Positions 53,530 through 64,000 of a stretch of 64,000 nucleotides of DNA are shown here, piece by piece (position 1 is the first letter of the stretch; each line of letters starts with the position of its first letter). Below the pieces are notes generated by a model. The model saw nothing but the letters and a program-made list of their open reading frames with translations. It was not told where the DNA came from and did not search any database. The position numbers and the translations under genes are program-made. The stretch comes from Klebsiella michiganensis (GTDB lineage Bacteria; Pseudomonadota; Gammaproteobacteria; Enterobacterales; Enterobacteriaceae). The stretch spans positions 248,001 through 312,000 of the forward strand of contig NZ_PRDB01000004.1 of assembly GCF_002925905.1 (NCBI RefSeq), read 5' to 3'.

Positions 53530-54272
53530 CGGCCCGAGCCCGCCACAGAGGGTAAGAACAGATTATCGGGCCCGGCATCGGAAATAATCTGCGTTACGTC
53601 GCGGAGATTGCCGATACGCACCTCGCCGGAACGATCAAATTTGCTTTTGTCGATTAATAATAGCGACTGTGCCGCCCGTTTCAGAAGCAGCGATTTGTAG
53701 GCGGCATTATTGGCGCTGGAATCCCAGAGTACGCCATCGTTATCGATCCCCTCGCAGGAAAAAATAAACAGATCGATCTCCAGCGATTTGACCTGAGAGA
53801 ACAGCGCCGGATTAACGTAATAACCATACTGACGCAGGAGCTGCCCCCCGGCGCTGATCAGCTGGATCCGCTCACGGCGGCCCAGCTCTACGCAGACCGG
53901 ATGGCTATTGGTAAACACCGTCAGGGTCATATTCGGTAGCTGACGCGCCAGAAACCAGCAGGTTGAGCTGGCATCCAGGGCGATCGTCATTCCTTCATCA
54001 ATCCACGCCAGCGCCGTACGCGCGATATCAGATTTATGGGCATAATGGCTTTTCACGCGGCTATGAAAAGGCTTCTCGCCGTTGTGATTGTTACGCTGGA
54101 GAACGCGCGCCTGCCCGTGGCTACGCTGAAGACGCCCCTGCTTCTGCAGCTCGCTCAAATCGCGACGAATGGTCTCGATACTGACCTGCAGCAGATGGGA
54201 CAACGCTTCGGTGGTTAAGGTGTGATGCTGGTTGAGTAGTTCGACTATCTGCTGCTGACGCGCGGCTTTCAT
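53526..54272 (-). CDS. DeoR-family regulator, FucR homologue
   Basis: A 248-residue DeoR/GlpR-type regulator. The start at 54272 (MKAARQQQIVELL) opens with the winged helix (LTTEALSHLLQVSIETIRRDLSEL), followed by the sugar-phosphate-binding domain. KSHYAHKSDIARTALAWI, GMTIALDASSTCW, EIDLFIFSCEGID and LLLIDKSKF closely match E. coli FucR, activator of the L-fucose regulon. No fucose gene is in this window. It lies between aaeR and tldD, where E. coli has none. It may be a relocated FucR or a paralogue with another ligand. A longer frame upstream overlaps tldD and is rejected. Confidence 0.85.
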   Translation of the reverse strand: MKAARQQQIVELLNQHHTLTTEALSHLLQVSIETIRRDLSELQKQGRLQRSHGQARVLQRNNHNGEKPFHSRVKSHYAHKSDIARTALAWIDEGMTIALDASSTCWFLARQLPNMTLTVFTNSHPVCVELGRRERIQLISAGGQLLRQYGYYVNPALFSQVKSLEIDLFIFSCEGIDNDGVLWDSSANNAAYKSLLLKRAAQSLLLIDKSKFDRSGEVRIGNLRDVTQIISDAGPDNLFLPSVAGSGR

Positions 54273-54294
54273 CGCGACTCCGCGGAGGTGATTT

Positions 54295-54319
54295 GCGCTT
54301 TCGCCGCGGGCGAAAGCGC
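54295..54319. other. 11-bp hairpin downstream of tldD
   Basis: GCGCTTTCGCC (54295-54305) and GGCGAAAGCGC (54309-54319) pair perfectly around a 3-nt loop in the tldD/fucR-like gap. No U-run follows on either strand; it may protect the tldD mRNA end or be a weak terminator. Confidence 0.55.
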
Positions 54320-54330
54320 CTTGAGAAGTA

Positions 54331-55824
<1,494 letters not shown>

Positions 55825-55864
55825 CTATCTATTGAGAGTGCGGTAATTACGCACAATCGTCAAA

Positions 55865-58800
55865 TCATTGCTTTTTGTCGCTCCGCGCCTGGCGCAGCAC
55901 TTCGTTAATTTGCGGCTGATCGATAGGACCGGTGATGCGATAGCGCAAAATAGAGACCTTGTTCCACAGCGGCCCCAGTACCTTACTGGCAGCAAAGACC
56001 GCGGCGCCGATAATCGGGTTAACGGCAAAGGCCGCGGCGACGCCCACGGTCGCAGAAATCTCCGGCGCGACCACGGCCTGCATATCCAGCTGACGACGCA
56101 CGAGATCCACCGACCCCTTCATGGCGATATCCGCTTCCAGACCATCGACCAGCGTATCGTCGGTATGCAGAACGCCGTCTTTAATCCACGCCGTACTGCG
56201 AATGGAATCAAAGTAGAACCCTTCGCTGAACGTATCGCTAAAGTCGAAGCGCAGCTTGCGCAGCAGCGCGTCAACGCTCAACAAACGCAGAAGCTGGCCG
56301 GCATGACCGGTGCTGAGGTCGGTAAATTCGCCTTTTCCAAGACGGCTTTTGAGGATCCCGTTAAGCGAGGCAACGTCTGGCTGCCACGGCGGCGCACGCC
56401 AGTGCAGGTCATAATCAATATCAAACGACGAACCTTTTACCGGCGTGGAGACGCCGAAGAAGTTCACGAAATCGTCGGTTTTATTGCCGTGCAGCTTACC
56501 TTTCAAAGAGGTTCGTACGCCCGCCGGCGCGCTCACCCATACGCCATCGGTCGTCAGACGGCCAAAACCGGTATCGACCAGTCCGTTCGCCAGCGTCAGG
56601 GTATCGCCGCGAATATCAAAATCCCCTTCGATACGGCCATATTTTTGCCCCCACAGCCAGCACTCGGCGCAGCGAAGCTGAAGGTCCGGCCAGCCGTGGA
56701 AATCAATGTTGGTATCGGCCAGCGGGGCGCTGCTTTTTTCTGTACCGCGGCTTTTCGCCGCCGTTGGGTTGTAGTAGAGATAGCGAATGGCCGCCAGCCA
56801 CGGGGCGTTCTTCCGCATCGTCAGGGTTGCGTTGACTTCACGCCCCTGGGCTTCGATCTTCGTTCCCCCGGCATCGGGCCGGGAGACAAGGCTAACGTTA
56901 TTCCAGCTCTGCCCCGCCATCGTTAACGCTGGCGTTCGCAGCGTGACCTGCTCCGGGAAGACGAGATTACTGCTGACGTCATTCGCCGCTCCGCCCTGGA
57001 ACAGCGCCAGCCACTGCGCGCCATCCATCGGCGGCATATTCAGCTCCACGCCTGGCTGCTCGGGAAGCGGAGAAACGGCTTTACTGTCCGTGGTTAAAAT
57101 AGCGCGGTCCAGGGTCAGCTTATGACCCAGCAGCCAGCGGCTATTAATATGGTTCTTCGCCCCCATGGAGCCGGCCAGATTAAAACTGCTTAAGCCGCCA
57201 TCGACCTTAATTTTTACCGGCAACGGCTCCCCGGCCTGCTTATCTAACGGTGCAGGTAAGTGACTACTTACACTCTTCAGGTCAGCGTTGAGGTCAACCT
57301 TATAGGCCGCGCTACCGCGATACGGAAGCTCAATCGCGACTTTTCCGTCCCAGGGCACGCTGCCGCTCAGGGTGCCGTCCAGGGATTTCGGCAATAAACC
57401 GGTACGCGCAGGCTGCCAGCTGGCGTTCATCCCGACGTTCACGAGAAATGCTTTCGCGCCTTCGGTGGTCGAGAAATCAAGATTCAGCGGCTGATTAAAC
57501 CAGCTCGCGCTCATCGGTTCGCTTTTCAGGTCGCCGTTTACAAAGCTGAATTTACCGCTCAGGTTCTGCAATGTGGTATCGATAGGCTTGATAAACAAGC
57601 TGTTATTGTTCAACCGGACATCACCTTTAGCGGTGGTCATCTCGCCATCCAGGGGGATATCAAGATGTAAGCGAGCGCTAACATTACCGTCCAGCTGGAG
57701 CTCATCCAGCGCCGCGCCCAGCGTCTCTTTCAGCGGCGTCTCGTTAAAATAAGGGCCAACCTCTTTACCCGGGCCGTTAACGTCGGCATCAATCAGCAGC
57801 TTTTCTCGCGAATAGTCGGGAATCACCGCATCGAGATTGCTGGCGGTCACGTTGCCGAGCATCGCCTTATCGGCCTTCATCCATAGCCCATCATTGATAA
57901 AGTTAAGGTCGATATTAAGCCCGGTAAGCGCGGGCCAGTCAGGCTGAAAGGCAAAGGTGGCGTTCTTGAGCGGCACCGTGACCTGGAATTGCCCCTCATT
58001 ATGCTTGTACGGGAAAAGATGCGGGTTACCGCCATAAGCCAGCGTAGCATCGGTGGCCTGACCGCCTTTAATGGCTCCGCTGAGGTAATCCACCAGCGCT
58101 TTGCCCATCAGATTTTCCGGGAAGTAGCGCCAGGCCTGTCCGCCATCGTTGGTACTGATACCGGCCAGAATACCGAGCCAGGGTTCGTCGCCCTGCGGCT
58201 GCAGATAGCGGAACCCACCGCGAGCGCGAACGCCGGTAGCCTGTACATCAATATCGCGACCATCGAGCATAAAACCCTTGTCATTCTTCACCCAACTGAG
58301 GGTCGCATCGCCTTTGGCGATCTCCAGCGGCGCACGAAAGACCGTTTCATAGGGCATTTTCGCCTGCGTCATGCTGGCATGCAGAGTACCGTTTTCTACG
58401 CTCCCGGCAATGTTGCCGGAGAAATGCTCAGCCCCTGGCAGCAGCTTCCACTGCTTCCAGGACATGTCGCTCCAGTCCGCCCGGAAGCGCGTTTTTTCCG
58501 CCATTTGCAGTGGAATATCCAGCGCCAGAAGATTGATTTTGCCGTCCGGCTGCGTCGTACGCCAGATTTCGCCCAGCGACGGAGCCAGTTTATCCGCCAT
58601 CGGCTGCAGCCCGGTCAGACCGCTAAGGTTAAGGTTGCTGGCGCGAATGCGCAGCTCATCGCTGCGTTGACCATTTTTTCCGCCCACATCCTGAGCCGGG
58701 ATCCACGCCATCGACAGCGCGCCGCGCGGCCAGGGTTTGTCATCCATCGAGATGCGCGTATCAGGGATGTGAAAGCCCCAGCTTTGATTATCGCGATAGA

Positions 58801-59662
58801 TGTGAGCCGTCAGATTATCAACCGACAGATGGTGCTTCTCTTTATCGCCCTGCCAGCTGGCGCCGCCTTTTTTAAGCCATACATCGCCGCTGGCGACATC
58901 GCCTTTGTCGATAGTCATCCAGCCTTCCAGGCTAAACCGCGCGCTCTGCAGGGCGATGTTGTCCTGCATCCAGCGCCCAAGCCACGGCTTAACGTCGATA
59001 TCATCCGCCTGAAGCCAGACGCGCCCCTTATTGAGCAGGCCGTCTTCATCGCGCAGGTCCATTCGCACCTGCATCACGCCGTGCTGGCCGGTCAGGCTGC
59101 TGAGACTAAGCTGCCCCTCCGCGCGATGGCGATTTTTACCGTTCAGCCAGGTAAGCTGCGGAATGGTGAGCTCCGCACGCTGGCCGGAGATGGTCAGAAA
59201 GCTCAGATGGCTATCGCGAAGAATAAAGTGATCGAACTGGCGGAGGAAAAGATCGCTGATACGGTCGGTTTTCAGCCCTTCACCGCTATTATTCGTTTGA
59301 ATGGGGGTATTGGTATGAACCTGCAGCTGCCAGAAGGTCAGATCGCGAAACTGCCAGCGCATATGCAGCAGGCTTTGCCAGACGTCGAGCGCCAGGGTGA
59401 CGCGTTTAGCGGAAAGCTCGCCGCCATCATTCAGGCCGGCCTTAACATCGCGGACATCAAGCGTCGGGCCAAAAGTCTGCCAGCTGGCGACAATATTTGA
59501 AGCATCGACCGGTACGCCGGCCATCGCGGAGACTTTTTCCAGCACCTGCGGACGCCAGCTGTTTAACTGCGGCAGAACGAGACGCAGACCGCTCACCAGC
59601 AGTGCGACGACAACAATCAATGTTGCCACGGTGAGCAGTAATATCCCGGGCAGTCGCCTCAC
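55865..59662 (-). CDS. yhdP: AsmA-like protein YhdP (TamB/YdbH group)
   Basis: YhdP is a very large inner-membrane-anchored periplasmic protein that helps move phospholipid to the outer membrane together with TamB and YdbH. The 1265 residues (E. coli 1266) begin with one membrane helix (about 7-28) and continue as repeated beta-groove (DUF3971/AsmA) domains, ending in a C-terminal AsmA-type segment. The frame is intact throughout. It is followed by tldD after about 90 bp. Confidence 0.96.
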   Translation of the reverse strand: MRRLPGILLLTVATLIVVVALLVSGLRLVLPQLNSWRPQVLEKVSAMAGVPVDASNIVASWQTFGPTLDVRDVKAGLNDGGELSAKRVTLALDVWQSLLHMRWQFRDLTFWQLQVHTNTPIQTNNSGEGLKTDRISDLFLRQFDHFILRDSHLSFLTISGQRAELTIPQLTWLNGKNRHRAEGQLSLSSLTGQHGVMQVRMDLRDEDGLLNKGRVWLQADDIDVKPWLGRWMQDNIALQSARFSLEGWMTIDKGDVASGDVWLKKGGASWQGDKEKHHLSVDNLTAHIYRDNQSWGFHIPDTRISMDDKPWPRGALSMAWIPAQDVGGKNGQRSDELRIRASNLNLSGLTGLQPMADKLAPSLGEIWRTTQPDGKINLLALDIPLQMAEKTRFRADWSDMSWKQWKLLPGAEHFSGNIAGSVENGTLHASMTQAKMPYETVFRAPLEIAKGDATLSWVKNDKGFMLDGRDIDVQATGVRARGGFRYLQPQGDEPWLGILAGISTNDGGQAWRYFPENLMGKALVDYLSGAIKGGQATDATLAYGGNPHLFPYKHNEGQFQVTVPLKNATFAFQPDWPALTGLNIDLNFINDGLWMKADKAMLGNVTASNLDAVIPDYSREKLLIDADVNGPGKEVGPYFNETPLKETLGAALDELQLDGNVSARLHLDIPLDGEMTTAKGDVRLNNNSLFIKPIDTTLQNLSGKFSFVNGDLKSEPMSASWFNQPLNLDFSTTEGAKAFLVNVGMNASWQPARTGLLPKSLDGTLSGSVPWDGKVAIELPYRGSAAYKVDLNADLKSVSSHLPAPLDKQAGEPLPVKIKVDGGLSSFNLAGSMGAKNHINSRWLLGHKLTLDRAILTTDSKAVSPLPEQPGVELNMPPMDGAQWLALFQGGAANDVSSNLVFPEQVTLRTPALTMAGQSWNNVSLVSRPDAGGTKIEAQGREVNATLTMRKNAPWLAAIRYLYYNPTAAKSRGTEKSSAPLADTNIDFHGWPDLQLRCAECWLWGQKYGRIEGDFDIRGDTLTLANGLVDTGFGRLTTDGVWVSAPAGVRTSLKGKLHGNKTDDFVNFFGVSTPVKGSSFDIDYDLHWRAPPWQPDVASLNGILKSRLGKGEFTDLSTGHAGQLLRLLSVDALLRKLRFDFSDTFSEGFYFDSIRSTAWIKDGVLHTDDTLVDGLEADIAMKGSVDLVRRQLDMQAVVAPEISATVGVAAAFAVNPIIGAAVFAASKVLGPLWNKVSILRYRITGPIDQPQINEVLRQARSDKKQ

Positions 59663-59741
59663 GCATCTCTCCTTGTCAGCCTGTTACGCGTCATCCTTTT
59701 GCCCGCCTCTTTATCCCGACATCAGCAAGCAAAACGGATGA

Positions 59742-61211
59742 TTACATCATTACTACATCAAACTGCTCTTGATTATAGAGCGGTTCAATTTGCACTTTGA
59801 CCTGCTTACCGACAAAGATCTCGACTTCTGCCAGCGCGTGCGACTCTTCCCCTTTCAGCGTTTCCGCTACCGCAGGAGAAGCATAGACCAGGAACCGGTC
59901 GGAATCGTAGGCATGGTGCACGCGCACGATTTCGCGCATGATTTCATAGCACACCGTTTCCACCGTTTTCACCGTACCGCGACCGTGGCAGGTAGGGCAC
60001 TCATTACACAGCACATGCTCCACGCTTTCGCGAGTACGCTTGCGGGTCATCTCTACCAGCCCAAGCTGGGAGAAGCCGTTGATGCTGGTTTTAACCCGGT
60101 CTTTGCTCAGCGCCTGCTCAAGAGAGTGCAGCACCCGACGGCGGTGATCTTCATTGTTCATATCAATGAAATCGATGATGATAATCCCACCGAGATTGCG
60201 CAGCCGCAGCTGGCGGGCAATCGCCTGGGTCGCCTCAATATTGGTATTAAAGATAGTATCGTCAAGATTACGGTGACCGACGAATGCCCCGGTGTTGATA
60301 TCAACGGTGGTCATCGCTTCCGTTTGGTCAATGATCAGATAACCACCTGATTTCAGCTCAACTTTGCGTTCCAGAGCGCGCTGGATTTCATTTTCCACGT
60401 CAAAGAGATCGAAAATCGGCTGACGGCCGCTGTAGTGCTCCAGCTTGCTGGTCATCTCCGGAATATATTCGGCGGTAAACTCCAGCAGCGATTCGTAAGT
60501 CAGACGAGAGTCAACGCGAATCCGGTCAAGATGCGCATCGGCGAAATCACGCAGCACGCGCTGCGCCAGCGCCAGTTCGCCGTACATTTGATATCGGGTC
60601 TGCTGGCGCTTTTTGCGTTCCATCACTTTTGTCCAGACGCGCTTGAGATAGGCGGCATCTGCTGCCATCTCCTGCTCATGAACGCCTTCCGCCGCGGTAC
60701 GGATAATGAATCCGCCCTGCTCGTCACAGTATTCAGAGACCACTTTTTTCAGGCGTTCACGTTCCGCTTCGCTTTCAATACGCTGAGAGACGCCGACGTG
60801 CGAAGCGCCGGGCATAAAGACCAGATAGCGAGAGGGAATGGTGATATCGGTGGTCAGGCGGGCGCCTTTGGTGCCGAGGGGATCTTTCACCACCTGCACC
60901 ATTAAATCCTGCCCCTGACGCACCAGCTCTGAGATATCGCGGACGGCGAACTGCTTTTGCTCTTCGCCCGCCACGCACTCGGTGTGCGGCATAATATCGG
61001 AAGCGTGCAGAAACGCGGCCTTATCCAGGCCAATATCTACAAAAGCCGCCTGCATTCCCGGCAGCACCCGACTGACACGACCCTTGTAGATATTGCCTAC
61101 TATTCCGCGTCGCGCTTCACGCTCAATATGAATTTCCTGAAGAATACCGCCATCAATGTAAGCGACGCGCGTTTCTGATGGCGTTACGTTAACTAATAAT
61201 TCAGCAGTCAT
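59742..61211 (-). CDS. rng: Ribonuclease G
   Basis: RNase G trims the 5' end of 16S rRNA and degrades certain mRNAs. The 489 residues equal E. coli. An N-terminal S1 domain (GNIYKGRVSRVLPGMQAAFVDIGL) precedes the catalytic part with the metal-binding aspartates in TTVDINTGAF and IIDFIDMNNEDH and the zinc-link CNECPTCHGRG. It follows maf by 2 bp, in the mreBCD-maf-rng operon order. Confidence 0.98.
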   Translation of the reverse strand: MTAELLVNVTPSETRVAYIDGGILQEIHIEREARRGIVGNIYKGRVSRVLPGMQAAFVDIGLDKAAFLHASDIMPHTECVAGEEQKQFAVRDISELVRQGQDLMVQVVKDPLGTKGARLTTDITIPSRYLVFMPGASHVGVSQRIESEAERERLKKVVSEYCDEQGGFIIRTAAEGVHEQEMAADAAYLKRVWTKVMERKKRQQTRYQMYGELALAQRVLRDFADAHLDRIRVDSRLTYESLLEFTAEYIPEMTSKLEHYSGRQPIFDLFDVENEIQRALERKVELKSGGYLIIDQTEAMTTVDINTGAFVGHRNLDDTIFNTNIEATQAIARQLRLRNLGGIIIIDFIDMNNEDHRRRVLHSLEQALSKDRVKTSINGFSQLGLVEMTRKRTRESVEHVLCNECPTCHGRGTVKTVETVCYEIMREIVRVHHAYDSDRFLVYASPAVAETLKGEESHALAEVEIFVGKQVKVQIEPLYNQEQFDVVMM

Positions 61212-61213
61212 CT

Positions 61214-61795
61214 TTATCCCTTTTCTTCACGCAGTGAGTTAAAGTTACTTAGCAACTCATACGTTTCCACCAGCGGTAAGCCAACGACGGCGTGATAGCT
61301 GCCATTTATCTTCCTGACGAAACAGCCACCCAACCCCTGAATACCGTATGCACCTGCTTTATCTAAAGGTTCGCCGCTGGCGACATAATCGGCGATATCC
61401 TGCCCTGAGAGCACGCGGAAAGTGACCTCCGTGACCACCAGACAATCCAGCGTCTGCCGCTTATCAGCCAGCGCCACGGCGGTCATCACCTGATGAGTCT
61501 TTCCGGAAAGCATGCGTAGCATCTCGGCGGCGTGCCCGCCATCGCGCGGTTTTTCCAGCACTTCACCGTTAAGGATGACAATGGTATCCGCGCCTAAAAC
61601 CGGGAGATCGCGCGGTGCCAGCGCGACGCCAGCCTGGGCCTTTTCGCGCGCCAGCCGGACCACATACTGCTGGGCGCTCTCCTGCGGGCGGCGCTGTTCC
61701 TCAATACCGGGAACCACGCGCTCAAAAGCGAGGCCAAGCTGTGTCAGCAGTTCCTGCCGACGCGGAGAACCTGAAGCAAGATACAGAGTCGTCAT
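61214..61795 (-). CDS. yhdE: Maf-like nucleotide pyrophosphatase (dTTP/UTP)
   Basis: YhdE/Maf hydrolyses dTTP, UTP and modified pyrimidine nucleotides and is a house-cleaning enzyme. The start at 61795 ([17 protein letters not shown]) gives 193 residues (E. coli 197); the frame extends seven codons upstream into mreD. SGSPRR, EKPRD and the catalytic Asp in LGADTIV are present. Linked with mreD and rng. Confidence 0.96.
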   Translation of the reverse strand: MTTLYLASGSPRRQELLTQLGLAFERVVPGIEEQRRPQESAQQYVVRLAREKAQAGVALAPRDLPVLGADTIVILNGEVLEKPRDGGHAAEMLRMLSGKTHQVMTAVALADKRQTLDCLVVTEVTFRVLSGQDIADYVASGEPLDKAGAYGIQGLGGCFVRKINGSYHAVVGLPLVETYELLSNFNSLREEKG

Positions 61796-61802
61796 ATCAA
61801 CC

Positions 61803-63277
<1,475 letters not shown>

Positions 63278-63347
63278 AGGCTATGCGTATTCTCGTGTCA
63301 GTTAAGATCGGGGCAGCCGTAGGCCAGCTACCCGGATCTCAGGCTGA

Positions 63348-64000
<653 letters not shown>

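Noticed and set aside
57989-59500. A 503-codon open frame antisense to yhdP
   Set aside because: Low-complexity, shadow-type composition with no motif; yhdP on the other strand is intact and conserved.

Overview
The window is an ordinary chromosomal segment of an enterobacterium. Gene content and order follow the E. coli/Salmonella backbone from sfsB-murA to mreB, and most proteins match my memory of their E. coli counterparts nearly residue for residue. It is not E. coli itself. A Salmonella-type tartrate/oxaloacetate decarboxylase locus lies between degS and mdh, the nan genes are missing between gltD and sspB, yhcN is duplicated, and a FucR-like regulator sits beside tldD. An ERIC element and a REP/BIME cluster are present. 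This fits the Klebsiella/Raoultella/Enterobacter group; the species cannot be fixed from the sequence alone.

Layout. 1-5100: sfsB (3' end), murA, ibaG and the mlaFEDCB phospholipid-transport operon. 5285-13180: yrbG, kdsD, kdsC, lptC, lptA, lptB, rpoN, hpf, ptsN, rapZ, npr, which couple LPS precursor synthesis and export to sigma-54 and nitrogen-PTS control. 13229-18245: mtgA, elbB, arcB and yhcC on the minus strand, with the sRNA gene arcZ on the plus strand overlapping the arcB 3' end. 18919-24807: gltBD (glutamate synthase). 24861-29330: a minus-strand chaperone-usher fimbrial operon with a GltF-like (DUF1120-type) pilin, followed by an A+T-rich gene-free stretch. 30082-36990: sspBA, rpsI-rplM, zapE, zapG, degQ, degS.

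37018-45945: the accessory metabolic island, all on the minus strand. It holds two FCD-type GntR regulators, an SLC13 transporter, tartrate dehydratase TtdA/TtdB-like subunits, the sodium-pumping oxaloacetate decarboxylase OadGAB, and a CitG-like protein that lacks the catalytic motifs of CitG. The implied pathway is tartrate import, dehydration to oxaloacetate, then decarboxylation to pyruvate coupled to sodium export. A sigma-70-like promoter followed by a perfect 6+6 inverted repeat lies just before the transporter.

46077-64000: mdh and argR (divergent), two tandem BhsA/YhcN-family genes, yhcO, the aaeXAB efflux operon with divergent aaeR, the FucR-like regulator, tldD, yhdP, rng, maf, mreD, mreC and the 3' part of mreB.

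I see no prophage, IS element, CRISPR array, tRNA or rRNA. The most notable items are the degenerate CitG homologue, the tartrate-locus operator, the fimbrial locus with its internal attenuator, the ERIC element carrying a two-hairpin insertion, the orphan FucR homologue and the gltB leader.
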